From the NCBI GenBank assembly GCA_964545715.1, contig CAZJHX010000003.1, forward strand, positions 118,366 through 182,365: DNA of 64,000 bases, in the 5' to 3' direction. Position 1 is the first letter of the stretch; the number at the start of each line of letters is the position of its first letter. This document shows, piece by piece, positions 20,701-29,772 of the stretch. Origin of the DNA: CAZJHX01 sp964545715. Lineage in GTDB: Bacteria > Myxococcota_A > UBA9042 > GCA-2863065. The translations under genes were made by a program, and so were the position numbers. The notes under the pieces were generated by a model, which was not told the DNA's origin, did no database searches, and saw nothing but the letters and a program-made list of their open reading frames with translations.

Positions 20701-23174
20701 TCAACGTGACGGCGCTGACGGCGTTGTCGCGGCTGCTTGAGGAGCAGAGCCGGTGGGAGGAGCTGGTTGATGTGCTTCGCACGATGCTGGCCGAGGCGTC
20801 GGGCGATGCGGTGCGCAAGCAGAGGACGAAGCTGGCCGAGGTGCTGCTGCAGCATGTGAACGAGCCGGAGGAGGCGCTGCAGCTGTACAAAGAGCTGCTG
20901 TGGGAGGACCCGAACGACGCGGACGCCCTGGAGGGGATGGCGCAGATCGCGGCGAAGCACGCCTTCTTGCGCGATGCGGTGACGGAGATCCTGAAGCCGA
21001 TCCACCAGGGTGCCGAGCGATATGACGAGGTGATCCGGCTGATGCTGATCAGCTTGCAGTCGGAGGAGGACCTGTTCGCGCGGGCCCATGTCTACCGGCA
21101 GGTCGCCGAGCTGTACGACACGCACGTGGGCGATCCGGTGCAAGCGTTCAACTACTACACGGAGGCGCTGAAGGCGGATCCGTCGTTGGATGACGTGCTG
21201 CGAGAGATCGACCGGCTTGCGGCGTCGCAGGAGCGGTGGGCTGAGCTGGGCCAGCTTTATGACGCGATGGTGGAGCAGACGGACTCGGAGGACACCCTGA
21301 AGGTGTTGCTGATGAAGTCGGGCCGGATCGCGCAGCGGCGGTTGGGACAGGAGGACGTGGCGGTGGCGCGCTTCAAGCGGGTCCTGGAGTATGACGCGGA
21401 GCACTACGAGGCGCTGGAGGCGCTGGAAGAGGTGTACGAGTCGCAGGGCAAGATTCGCGAGCTGATCGCGGTGTGCGAGGTGCGCGCGCGGCTGCCGATC
21501 GAGGTGGCTGAGCGGGTGTCGCTGTACAGGAAGATGGCCAAGGCGGCGCTGTATCGGCAGGACACGGAGAAGGCCGAGGAGTGCTGGCTGGCGCTGCTGG
21601 ACGTGGACGCGTCGGATGTGGAGGCGTTGCAGGCGCTCGAGGCGTTGTATCGCGACAAGTCGGACTATGACCGGCTGGCGGAGACGATGGACCGGCGTGC
21701 GAGCGTCACCGAGGACGAGGCCGAGCTGGTCGCGATCAAGGTGGAGCTGGGCAAGCAGCGGGTCGGGCATCTGGATGACCAGCGCGGTGCGGTCGATGCG
21801 TATGAAGAGGCGTTGGAGTTGGATCCCACGTGTCTGGAGGCGCTGGCGGCGCTGGACGTGCTGTACGAGGACCTCAACGAGTGGGAGGAGCTGGCGCGTG
21901 TGCTGGCGGCTCGGGTGGAGCTGGCCGATGGGGCGGCGTCGCAGATCACGCTGCTGACGCGGCTGGCGATGCTGCATGAGGTTCAGCTGGGCCGCGTGGA
22001 TGACGCGATCGAGAACTACGAGCAGGTTCTGAAGGTCGAGCCGATGCACAGCCAGACGATCGATGAGCTGGTGCGCATCTATCACAAGTACGAGCGGTGG
22101 GACGGCCTGGTCGACGTGTATGAGCGGAAGATCGGGCTGACTGAGGTCGCGTCCGAGCAGATCGCGCTGAAGATCAAGTCGGCGGAGGTTTACGAAGGAA
22201 GGCTTAAGAACGTTGATCGGGCGACCGAACTCCTACAAGAGGTGCTAGCTCTAGATCCAAAGAACCCTGCTGCCTTACGCCTGCAGGCGCGACTGATGGT
22301 CGTGAACGAGAACCCGGAGGAGGCGATCGCCACCTACGAGGCTCTTTTGCCGACTTTGGAGACCGATAAGGAGCGCATCTCGGCGCACCTGGCGCTGGGC
22401 AAGCTGTACCTCGAAGCGTGGGACAACACGGCGAAAGCGCTGGTGTGCTTCAGAGACGCGTTGGCGTTGGACGAGGATCACCCGGAGGCGAACTCGCTGC
22501 TGAAGGATATCTTGTACCGGCGTGAGAGCTGGGAGGCTGTCGTCCCGGTGTTGGAGCGCGAGTACAAGCGGGCTGAGGACCGAAAGAAGCTGGCGGATAT
22601 CGCCCATGAGCTGGCGGTGCTGCAGCGCGATCGGCTGGGGGAGCCGGCGGAGTCGTACAAGTGGCTTCGGGCGGGCTACAACGCCAAGCGGGACCACAAG
22701 CCGATCGTCGAGGACCTGGTCGAGTACTACACGACCCGGGACATGTGGGACGACGCGGCGCCGCTGCTGGCGTGGCTGGTCAGCTATCTGGAAGCCAAGC
22801 GCATGTACGGAGAGCTGGCTGGACAGGCGCATCGGCTCGGGGCGCTGTACGAGCGAACCGGAGATGAGGCCAAGGCGCTGCGCTATTACCAGGTGGCGAA
22901 CCAGTACGACTCGCGCAACGTGCCGAACCTGTTGGCCCTTGGGCGGCTGCTGCACTCGGTTGGGAAGAACGAGAAAGCGCTGCAGACGTTCCAGAGCCTG
23001 TTGCTGCTGCAACACGACATCGAAGATGACGCGGTGAAAGTGGAGATGTTCCTGTCGCTGGCCAAAGTGTGCTCGGCGACGGGTGACAAGACCAAGGCGC
23101 GCCGCCACTTGAAGCGGCTGTTGGCGTTGGACCGCGAGCACGCCGAGGCCAATGCCCTTCTCGAAAAGCTGTAG
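11712..23174 (+). CDS. giant TPR-repeat protein (3,820 residues)
   Basis: An 11.5-kb gene encoding a very acidic protein of roughly 0.43 MDa built almost wholly of TPR/HAT-type helical repeats. Typical units read DPDQAIACYRAIL...GDPEAVEGLDRIF or ERWDDLEEL, over and over from about residue 130 to the C-terminus. There is no signal peptide, membrane segment or catalytic motif, so a cytoplasmic scaffold or adaptor is likely. ATG 11712 follows an AAGG site. The gene uses GAG/GCG/CTG almost exclusively, except for an unusual patch at about 22190-22285. It overlaps the next lipoprotein gene by 23 nt. Large TPR proteins are common in this lineage but this length is extreme. Confidence 0.9.
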   Translation: MARSIEALREQLTGGAALDESALHELEQHYSTNGDELSQLFVTYREIVESVTDVASVRVLRRRLVKVLDGVLGDESNEATRGTLRRRKGELLTSLEDGDAIGELAQAFRELPDEQVLDALGGFVDLDAQPALKVDVLRARFKLAGEPGRRAIAALELGAQLLGDQQLDEAEEMFQSVLELEPGDETATGALTTITEIREARQAMLDELRADVEAGKGTDKVPALLALAEAIFDDGGDEAEAVAAVEQACELVPGNGDAASLLLSRYVADERWDDIATAGDRWIEAASSDDKLEALRTVGVALLDGGEDFTEPALAHLQAAHKLNAADPGTVDGLNRALSALERHDELVAVLQAGRRASRVRKDERRWLVREAEIVWRHQGLMDKAEKMFRRVRASDPRDMTALLFYEDHLSQKGDWKRLHAILSQKFTLVAKESRVDVASQMADIAENKMSNLAKAIEAYKRVLIEDPSNLRGAEHLVELYRKTGKWHALIEFLNSQIRRLGAQDIEARVALLFQIIDVYQDPDKLPVEEMVIHTYNRIVQVSPTNVVALDNLAQRYEDSRRWSELVKVLQKKIHATTDAEMLLDLFHQVADLYLSKMSSESQAIPFLERILELDPTNLDVVRKLRSIYKAKHNLERLYGTYEAELNLLEGKKREPVLTELAVLATDKLYWQAQAIEHWEELLGLNPKNEKAVTSLYALYAQDGRWEKYVELLESRLELARTKRKKVEILGRIGQIRFEKLDQVDEAVKTYKQILKTSAHNAAARKALQRIYISAQDWDALKALYAEQKDWTGYIAFLDETASQEDDPVLAAEIQLEVVRVFEEKLKKKAKAVERLEQVLEKDAQNVDVAAMLDERYSALKETEKRVPVLQVIADYSQAPAAVIEALRMGVELLLGGDKASDALDWAMKAVDAGIDEGQLEGVDQLEELADKAERLEDLSAWYGDAATRVGAPEDRTDLLKRHAELLRHRLRKNADAIEVYEELSRADDVDWDTLKNLEELTRSERDWQALERVLQREITVLDGSTAKKKVAQRRVCRLQLGQLYEDIIDDPDQAIACYRAILAEKAGDPEAVEGLDRIFSLEELWEELLALLEGELERAEEPVSLMNRIAGILYENVGDPSGAIDRLQQALDVDPVNAETVKLLDKLFDADESRERVSGMLSPVLREIERYDRLVEVLSDGLGTTEDPDDRRALLADIATLREEKLKDAAGAFVLRAEQVALMPSDVAARGEFERLAEELSQWPDVAALYAVAVGLEGVEAPLDLGGVVPLEDTNEETALTRRLAEIYEVQVEELDRATECYERVHTFDPEDLDILAALERLHARRQDWDAMLAILRVKAELTWEVDDKKAVYLEICQLLRDELDRPEDAIEFYRMFLELDEGNLEVIGELESLFAEFERWEDLVDLMRRRIGLVDNKDARIEILFELSVVFRDRLEDVDKAIDTFGAILTDEPDHEETITALEALLLREDLGGYDQFALRVADIVQPWFHEKGEWQREIKVIQVRAALAADDVAKAKHLCSVGQRTEDKGDSLEEAFGFYAEAFKLDPANEDATAALKRSAETLQCWEDWADVLEEGARDDEPSVAVPVLMTVGGLCREQLADDERAIKTFTRILDMDPVHAGALEALDELYDVADNATERVAILERRAESAEHESTRRALMFEVGKIHQALGNTEDAISGFAYVAEHGDAAMEEIAAEALDQLQQLYTELEDWMQLVGVLLAKADVAGDDEQRIGWLLEAASTQEQKLSNTDEAIKLYEQVCEVETGHPSAFDNLARLLDAAERWDDLEELFLGARAVAGPDAANKYDFMLGQLYDHRLGRAEDAINHYEAILDRTPDFVPALKSLAQAMDIPEHGLRASEVLLRAHSATDNAGELAGVLTKRLESWPDEIELSATHIQLAKILESEFSDAEKAFDNLCQAAIINWVEPPELRDDLVRLAEETERWDELEVVDREVLDAADDDLERVAVLMEMARVARFHREDGDAAEARYREVLEIDAGHADSLDALREIYEESGRSADIVEVLQVKAELAGDGAEKIAILYQIGALQLGELDEKAAAIETYEQIVALEPLERDAYRQIEQVYALQEAWDEVVAVLGRELDVLDDQTDRVATRRRMAEILYHKAEDRDRALDEVTALLEVDTEHATALSILEAALADGHAYDRVIRHLVPIYESVQNWEKLIALYESHAERSETAGQLWALEEIRRIQLENKNDAGAAYDAFKRIVRLAPEDSGRRGDLENMARGLRKHADVAAFYGTLLDDNPDAGYAVPVALKAAALYEDPLHDTDKAIEKYRFVLEREVTNETALPALSKLFEADERWDELAELQGRAVDEVLDAGERRRLLFEQARLYMDRLEQPEKAVESLQRALDENPDSREALARLEGLYSELERWEDTEDLYRQWLEVAEPPDETTAVRYRLALFAVDQRADYAMALDELERTIGEKPDHGLSVALLERIVGHVELPEPEAAQVGAQAAELLAKLYDKETPWESWAAVHRARLAAAEEPRAKMKLHTQLGDLLLKRAEDPEQAFAQYGAAFTLDFGSEKLTRKLETLAKKHELWDALVVVYEQGLDEAPDDDIRSRYLLKVATINREHLANAAAAAAVYEQLLEINPSDGEALGALESYYEEADAWKDLARVARLRLDTTHESADRIAILYRIASLELDQLGNQDNGVEALREILSMDASEKDAKDMLEWLHSAREEWADLVQVFRWKLDYAEENDERIDLLSKTAQIQERQLMAPEDAVTTYREILETSPQNLYAITSLERLYPEIEDWAGMLEILERKRGLFQAPRDRVDVDFQMGGLLFDRLGEPERALEHFRMVLSESPEHEGVIEYLEKMLENENVRMPTSFVLEPIYEQRQDWARLGMLLEVQLTDAEEPQEQVDLLKRLAELRDQDLDDPDGAIAALGQAFQLDPHDAEVRDGLTSVADRSERWEALSAVYHEALAAVTDVDVTREVSGWLAELSEKHLNDPEGAVDRYMEVLRYDQFNVTALTALSRLLEEQSRWEELVDVLRTMLAEASGDAVRKQRTKLAEVLLQHVNEPEEALQLYKELLWEDPNDADALEGMAQIAAKHAFLRDAVTEILKPIHQGAERYDEVIRLMLISLQSEEDLFARAHVYRQVAELYDTHVGDPVQAFNYYTEALKADPSLDDVLREIDRLAASQERWAELGQLYDAMVEQTDSEDTLKVLLMKSGRIAQRRLGQEDVAVARFKRVLEYDAEHYEALEALEEVYESQGKIRELIAVCEVRARLPIEVAERVSLYRKMAKAALYRQDTEKAEECWLALLDVDASDVEALQALEALYRDKSDYDRLAETMDRRASVTEDEAELVAIKVELGKQRVGHLDDQRGAVDAYEEALELDPTCLEALAALDVLYEDLNEWEELARVLAARVELADGAASQITLLTRLAMLHEVQLGRVDDAIENYEQVLKVEPMHSQTIDELVRIYHKYERWDGLVDVYERKIGLTEVASEQIALKIKSAEVYEGRLKNVDRATELLQEVLALDPKNPAALRLQARLMVVNENPEEAIATYEALLPTLETDKERISAHLALGKLYLEAWDNTAKALVCFRDALALDEDHPEANSLLKDILYRRESWEAVVPVLEREYKRAEDRKKLADIAHELAVLQRDRLGEPAESYKWLRAGYNAKRDHKPIVEDLVEYYTTRDMWDDAAPLLAWLVSYLEAKRMYGELAGQAHRLGALYERTGDEAKALRYYQVANQYDSRNVPNLLALGRLLHSVGKNEKALQTFQSLLLLQHDIEDDAVKVEMFLSLAKVCSATGDKTKARRHLKRLLALDREHAEANALLEKL

Positions 23175-24219
23175 GTCAAGGCTTCTCATAACCATCCCTG
23201 TTGCTGTTGCCGTCTCGCTGGCGGTGGGGTGCAAGGATGATGGGAAGGAGTCGCCGCGTGCGCGGGCTGCGCCGGTGGTGCGGGCGGCGTCGCAGCTGAG
23301 CGTGCGGCGCGCAATGATGGACCAATGTAAGGCGAAGGCGATCCGGCTGGCGGGCAAGACCCGGTTTGATGGCGAGCTGCCGGTGGTCGAGATGCCGCCG
23401 ACGGCGATGGCTGGGGATGACGGGGCGCGGCGCAGGCTGGCTGCGCTGGAGGCGATCGATGTGCTGGCCGCGCAGCTGAAGCGGGCGTCGTATCGTGCGG
23501 AGCTGTACTTCCAGGTGGGGTGGATCTATCTGCGGTCGCTGGAGAATCCAGCTGAGGCGGCGAGGTATCTGTGTCGGGCGCTGGTGCTTGAGCCGCGGGT
23601 GCGGCGGTATGAGCTGGCGGTGCTGACGGCGTGGATGGGGCCTGGCGCCGAGCCTGAGCTGGAGCTGGCGCTGAGGCCGGGCGAGCGCAGTCTGCCGTGG
23701 CGGGCGGCGCTGAAGGAGGCGCGGACCCTGACAGGTGTCAGTTGGGAGCAGCGCGCGGGCGCTTTTGATGAGGGTGTGTCGGCGCAGCGAATCGTGCGGA
23801 ACAACCGGCTGATGCAGCGAGTGCGGCTGTCGGGGCGGATCGAGGCGCTGGCCGATGTATTGCGTGCGTGGGTTGAGCCGGGTGGGGATGTGGTCCGCCT
23901 GGTCGTGTCGTTTCCTCAGCGGTATCAGAAGCGCAACCGGAGCCTGCGGAAGCGGGGTGAGGTGGCGGATGAGCGGGTGTGGTCGATGCCGGGACCGGGG
24001 CCGCGCGGGGTTGTGTTTGGACGTGGTGAGGCGGCGGTTGGGCCGGTGTTGCAGTACGCGGCGTCGGTGATGCGGCGGGTGCGTGTAGGGGTGTCGCTGC
24101 GGCAGGGGGAGCGGCGCTTGTATCTGATCGGACGGCTCGAGGGTGAGGCGATGAAGGTGCAGGCGATTGCGGCGCGCCCGGATGCGCCCGCTGTTCGCGA
24201 AGCGGCGCGGGACGACTGA
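23152..24219 (+). CDS. lipoprotein, unknown function
   Basis: A 355-residue protein. The leader MPFSKSCRSRLLITIPVAVAVSLAVGC ends in a lipobox (LAVGC). The mature part is Arg/Ala-rich, with a TPR-like helical pair (YRAELYFQVGWIYLRSLENPAEAARYLCRALVLEP) and no recognised catalytic domain. ATG 23152 lies inside the last codons of the giant TPR gene in another frame, a 23-nt overlap that points to translational coupling. The two proteins may work together, the lipoprotein perhaps at the membrane face. Confidence 0.65.
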   Translation: MPFSKSCRSRLLITIPVAVAVSLAVGCKDDGKESPRARAAPVVRAASQLSVRRAMMDQCKAKAIRLAGKTRFDGELPVVEMPPTAMAGDDGARRRLAALEAIDVLAAQLKRASYRAELYFQVGWIYLRSLENPAEAARYLCRALVLEPRVRRYELAVLTAWMGPGAEPELELALRPGERSLPWRAALKEARTLTGVSWEQRAGAFDEGVSAQRIVRNNRLMQRVRLSGRIEALADVLRAWVEPGGDVVRLVVSFPQRYQKRNRSLRKRGEVADERVWSMPGPGPRGVVFGRGEAAVGPVLQYAASVMRRVRVGVSLRQGERRLYLIGRLEGEAMKVQAIAARPDAPAVREAARDD

Positions 24220-24222
24220 ATC

Positions 24223-24251
24223 TTGATCTGGGGTTGTGCGCGCTCTATCGT
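24223..24251 (+). promoter_or_regulatory. possible sigma70-like promoter
   Basis: TTGATC (24223-24228) and TATCGT (24246-24251) with a 17-nt spacer, sitting just after the lipoprotein stop and about 40 nt before the next start. The -10 box is weak. Confidence 0.4.
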
Positions 24252-24290
24252 TCGCGTTAGCTACCAAGGGAGTTTGGGGGTTTTGGGCGC

Positions 24291-26093
24291 ATGTTTAACG
24301 TAAAGGTCTCCCTGCTGTACTTCCTGCTGATCGCTCTATGCGTGGTCTCCATCGTGGTGATCGTGGGCGAGAAGAAGGAGGAGGCAGTCGCGCAGGCGGA
24401 GCGAAATCTGCAGCGCATGCCTCACATCTTTGAGGTGCACAAGGAGCTCCGCGAGAGCCGGCTGCGCGATTTTGCTCATCGGTTGGGCACCAGCGAGCTG
24501 CGCACGCGGCTGAGGGTGCTGCGGAAGTTCCGCAAGCAGTTCATCGAGGTGGATAGGTACATCTGCTCGTCCGAGACAGGTGTGAAATGCGACATGACGA
24601 ACACAGTCTTCTCGGCGGAGCGGGCGCGCATCGCGGAGGAGGAGTTCGGGGCTACGACGTTCAAGGCGTTTACGGACAAGCTGCTGGTCGAGGTCGGCAA
24701 GTATCGGCGCGGCTGGAGCGACGCGGATCAGGCGACGTTCCGTACCGCGACGATGGAGCGCCTGCGTGAGTGTTTTGGCCGCGGGTCGACGCAGTGTGAT
24801 TGGAGCTTTACGTACTCGGCGCTGCAGGAGGTGCTGCCCAAGCTGAGGGCTGAGGTGGAGCGCGTTGGGGAGGAGGGTCGCTCCCCGGACCTCGTGCTGG
24901 TGTTTGACGGTCACGGCGTTGGGATTGCGAACGCGGACAACGATGGCTGGTCGTATCGGCGGGAGTACATGGACCTGGTGGGGCGGCTTCGGTCGTTCCA
25001 GAACAACGAACGGAAAGGCGTGCGGCCGGTCTACTACGATCTGCGGACGTTCGCGGAGACGGGCGAGACCGAGTACCTGAGCGCGATGGTGCCGATTACG
25101 GCAGACGATGATGAGACGTTCGTAGGGGCGATACTGGTGGCGGAGGCCATCACCCAGAAGCTGGTCGACTCGGAGAAGAAGATCTTCGACACCGAGGTCA
25201 CCTACATCATGGACGACAAGGCGCTGGCATCGACGGTGGAGCAGGACTCGTACCGCTTCCTGCTGGCGAGCGCCAAAGTGAACAATCGGCTGAAGCGCCA
25301 CCTCGTGTCCAGCGAGAAGTGGCTGGGCGTGAGCATCCCGTACTACACGCTTGGCGCCAAGGCCCCGAAGACGGCGGACGGCAGCCCGGAGGCCGTGCCC
25401 ACGTTTGTGAACGGTGTTGCCTATGGGTCGCGCTATCAGACGCTGCGGGTCGGGTTGGCGGTGCATCGGGCGAACTGGGTGGGGGCGTTCTCGACGCTGC
25501 AGACCTACGTGCCGATGTTTGGCGGGATTCTGTTTTTGATCGGCGTGATTCTGTTCTGGATGTTGATTCGGAACCATACGCGGCCGTTTGAGGAGATCGA
25601 CCGCGGGATCCACGAGGTCATCAACGGCAACTTCGACTACGAGTTCCCGTTCAACTACAACGAGGAGCTGCCGTCGGTGATGGCGCAGAGCCTGAACCTG
25701 ATGAACGCGGTGTTGCTGGGCAAGCCGCTGCCGGAGGATGAGGACGAGACCGGCGGGGTCTGGGAGGGGGCGGCGATCGTCAGCTCACCGGCCAACGCGG
25801 CGCCCGGAGTCAGCGGCGGCTTGATCATCGAGATGGAGCCGGACGGCTCGGACGCGCCGCCTGACCTGATGCGTGAGCCGGCGGAGACGTACTACAAGCG
25901 CCTGTACGGCAGCTATCGGCAGTCTCGAAGCGAGACGGGCAATCCGGATGACGTGATCACGTACGTGCGGTTTGTCGAGCAGTTGGTGAAGAGCGAGCGT
26001 GAGTTGAAGGGCCGCCTGGAGTGCAAGCATGTGCGCTTCATGGTGAACCAGCGCGATGGAAACGTCGTGCTGACGCCTATCCCCGTCGCGTAA
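24291..26093 (+). CDS. membrane sensor-like protein with HAMP and MXAN_5187 C-terminal domain
   Basis: A 600-residue protein. The N-terminal membrane segment is at residues 7-25, a long extracytoplasmic region follows to about 405 (cache-like: LVLVFDGHGVGIANADNDGW, YLSAMVPITADDDETFVGAI), and a second membrane segment at about 405-427. Next comes a HAMP-like stretch (NHTRPFEEIDRGIHEVINGNFDYEF). The last 75 residues (TYYKRLYGSYRQSR...CKHVRFMVNQRDGNVVLTP) match the MXAN_5187 C-terminal domain known from myxobacteria. No kinase, cyclase or methyl-accepting domain is visible, so the output is unknown. Confidence 0.75.
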   Translation: MFNVKVSLLYFLLIALCVVSIVVIVGEKKEEAVAQAERNLQRMPHIFEVHKELRESRLRDFAHRLGTSELRTRLRVLRKFRKQFIEVDRYICSSETGVKCDMTNTVFSAERARIAEEEFGATTFKAFTDKLLVEVGKYRRGWSDADQATFRTATMERLRECFGRGSTQCDWSFTYSALQEVLPKLRAEVERVGEEGRSPDLVLVFDGHGVGIANADNDGWSYRREYMDLVGRLRSFQNNERKGVRPVYYDLRTFAETGETEYLSAMVPITADDDETFVGAILVAEAITQKLVDSEKKIFDTEVTYIMDDKALASTVEQDSYRFLLASAKVNNRLKRHLVSSEKWLGVSIPYYTLGAKAPKTADGSPEAVPTFVNGVAYGSRYQTLRVGLAVHRANWVGAFSTLQTYVPMFGGILFLIGVILFWMLIRNHTRPFEEIDRGIHEVINGNFDYEFPFNYNEELPSVMAQSLNLMNAVLLGKPLPEDEDETGGVWEGAAIVSSPANAAPGVSGGLIIEMEPDGSDAPPDLMREPAETYYKRLYGSYRQSRSETGNPDDVITYVRFVEQLVKSERELKGRLECKHVRFMVNQRDGNVVLTPIPVA

Positions 26094-26110
26094 CTTTCTG
26101 GCGGCGAGGT

Positions 26111-27250
26111 CTAGCTGAGGACTTTTTCGAGCTCGTGTCGGACGGCGGCGCCGGTCTGCTCGGTGCTTGCGGTGCCGCCGAGGTCGGGCGGGTGCGAGTC
26201 CATGGACTGGAGGGCTGCCCCCAGCGCGTCTTCGATAGCCTTTCCGGCTGCGATGGTGTCCGCGTCGCCATGCCGGTCCCCCAGCCAGTCCAGCATCATG
26301 GCGATGGACAAGATGGCGGCGCAGGGGTTGGCTTTTCCCTGACCTGCGATGTCCGGCGCGGAGCCGTGAACGGGCTCGAACATGGCGTGGTGGTCGCCCA
26401 GGTTGCCGCTGGCCGCCATGCCCATCCCACCCTGGAGGACTGAGCCGAGGTCGGTGACGACGTCGCCGGGGAGGTTGGGGGCGACACAGACGTCGTAGTG
26501 CTCCGGTGCCCGAACGAGGTTGTGGCAGAAGGCGTCGACGTAGGCGAAATCGGCCTCGATGTCCGTGTACTCGGCGGCAACCTCGCGGAAGACGTCGCGG
26601 AAGAAGCGATGGGCGCGCACGACGTTGCTCTTGTCGATGCAGGTGACGCGCTTGATGCCGTCCTCGCGCGCGGGGGCGCGCCGGCGTGCGAGCTCAAAGG
26701 CGCGGCGGGACACCCGCTCGGCGCCGCGGCGAGTCACGAGGGTCGGGGAGACGACGGTCTCGACGCTCTCCGCGCGCTCGAGGATGAAGCTGCCGGTGAC
26801 GTACGCGCCTTCGGTGTTTTCGCGGAAGATCACGATGTCGACGTTTTCGGGCTTCCAGACCTGGCGGAACTCGCCGGAGATAGAGTGTTTGACGCCGGGC
26901 AGCAGGCGAATGGGCCGCTTGTTGGCGTAAAGGTCCAGCTTGGTGCGGATGCCGATGACCTGCTCATAGCCCGCCAGCTCACCGTCTGCGCGGCGAACCG
27001 GCTTGCCGTCGGGACCGAGGTGTCCGATGGCGCCGAGCACGATGGCGTCGGCTGCCTTGCAGCGCTCGAGGGAGCCGTCCGCCCACTCTTTTCCGTGCTC
27101 TACGTAATAAGAACCCGCGCACGGGATCGTCTCGACGTCAAAGGCGCACAGGCCCGTGGCCTCGATTATGCCGAGAACACGGACGGCCTCGCGCATGACC
27201 TCTGGTCCGATTCCGTCTCCGGGAAGAACGACGACGTGGTACCGCTTCAT
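26111..27250 (-). CDS. isocitrate/isopropylmalate dehydrogenase family (likely LeuB)
   Basis: A 379-residue decarboxylating beta-hydroxyacid dehydrogenase. It has VVLPGDGIGPEVMREAVRVL at the start, an ENTEGAY-containing substrate/catalytic segment (IFRENTEGAYVTG) and TCIDKSNVVRAHRFF with the catalytic Lys. The Tyr/Asp region is DFAYVDAFCHNL and the NAD-binding end is PNLPGDVVTDLGSVLQGGMGMAASGN...FEPVHGSAPDIAGQG. This suits 3-isopropylmalate dehydrogenase (leucine synthesis), but no other leu gene is nearby, so related enzymes (homoisocitrate or tartrate dehydrogenase) remain possible. ATG 27250 diverges from rpsA. Confidence 0.8.
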   Translation of the reverse strand: MKRYHVVVLPGDGIGPEVMREAVRVLGIIEATGLCAFDVETIPCAGSYYVEHGKEWADGSLERCKAADAIVLGAIGHLGPDGKPVRRADGELAGYEQVIGIRTKLDLYANKRPIRLLPGVKHSISGEFRQVWKPENVDIVIFRENTEGAYVTGSFILERAESVETVVSPTLVTRRGAERVSRRAFELARRRAPAREDGIKRVTCIDKSNVVRAHRFFRDVFREVAAEYTDIEADFAYVDAFCHNLVRAPEHYDVCVAPNLPGDVVTDLGSVLQGGMGMAASGNLGDHHAMFEPVHGSAPDIAGQGKANPCAAILSIAMMLDWLGDRHGDADTIAAGKAIEDALGAALQSMDSHPPDLGGTASTEQTGAAVRHELEKVLS

Positions 27251-27316
27251 AGCGGCCGGACCCTATCACAACTTCCCTGTATGCGCGCAGCACCCCGATT
27301 TGTGGTGGAAAAGCCT

Positions 27317-27345
27317 TTGACATCGGTGCGGGTCAAGAGTAGATT
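27317..27345 (+). promoter_or_regulatory. strong sigma70-type promoter of rpsA
   Basis: A perfect -35 box TTGACA (27317-27322), a 17-nt spacer and TAGATT (27340-27345), about 75 nt upstream of the S1 start. This is the best housekeeping promoter visible in the window and fits a highly expressed ribosomal gene. Confidence 0.75.
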
Positions 27346-27418
27346 CCCGCGCTGGATCGCCCCGCTAGAGGACGGTTTTTACTTTTGATGACGCTACATT
27401 ACGGAACTTTAACAACTC

Positions 27419-29233
<1,815 letters not shown>

Positions 29234-29253
29234 GGTAGGAGCCTCAGCTGCCC

Positions 29254-29772
29254 ATGTCCGACACCGACCGTCCAGACGACTCGGGCCGGATGTGGGCGCC
29301 CTGGCGCATCGACTACATCTTGGGCCTCAAGCAGACTAGCTGTCCCTTCTGTGACGCACCCCACGGCGGGGCCAGCGACACCTCGCTCATCCTGGCGCTG
29401 GGCCGTCACGCCTTCGTCATTCTAAACAGATATCCGTACAGCGGCTGTCACCTGATGGTCGTGCCCAGGGTTCATGTCTCGCGGCTGGAGCAGCTTAGCG
29501 ACGAGGCCTACACCGAGCTCATGAGCCTGGTGCGCGCCTCTGCTACGCGCTTGCAGGCCGCGTGTAATCCGCAGGGCATCAATCTTGGCATGAACCTCGG
29601 CGAGGCGGCCGGCGCGGGCATCGAGACGCACCTGCACATGCACCTGGTCCCGCGCTGGGCGGGCGACACCAACTTCATGGCGGTCACGGCGGGCACCCGC
29701 GTGGTGTCTCAGGGGCTCGAGCACGCGTGGGCCACCCTGCGCCCCCACTTCGAGGATCTGGATGTCACCTGA
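29254..29772 (+). CDS. HIT-family nucleotide hydrolase/transferase
   Basis: A 172-residue HIT protein. The N-terminal MWAPWRIDYI and CPFCDAP motif, the central HAFVILNRYPYSGCHLMVVPRVHV and the histidine triad THLHMHLVPRW (His126, 128, 130) match bacterial Ap4A-hydrolase/phosphorylase-like HIT enzymes. These act on dinucleoside polyphosphates or nucleoside phosphoramidates. It starts 20 nt after rpsA, suggesting co-transcription, and its last codons overlap the start of the GH13 lipoprotein gene by 11 nt. Confidence 0.88.
   Translation: MSDTDRPDDSGRMWAPWRIDYILGLKQTSCPFCDAPHGGASDTSLILALGRHAFVILNRYPYSGCHLMVVPRVHVSRLEQLSDEAYTELMSLVRASATRLQAACNPQGINLGMNLGEAAGAGIETHLHMHLVPRWAGDTNFMAVTAGTRVVSQGLEHAWATLRPHFEDLDVT

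Noticed and set aside
12573..22085. Very long antisense frames (1,232 and 1,610 codons) opposite the giant TPR gene
   Set aside because: They arise from the GAG/GCG/CTG codon bias of the sense gene. The translations are Leu/Arg/Gln/His-rich with no domain or start signals.
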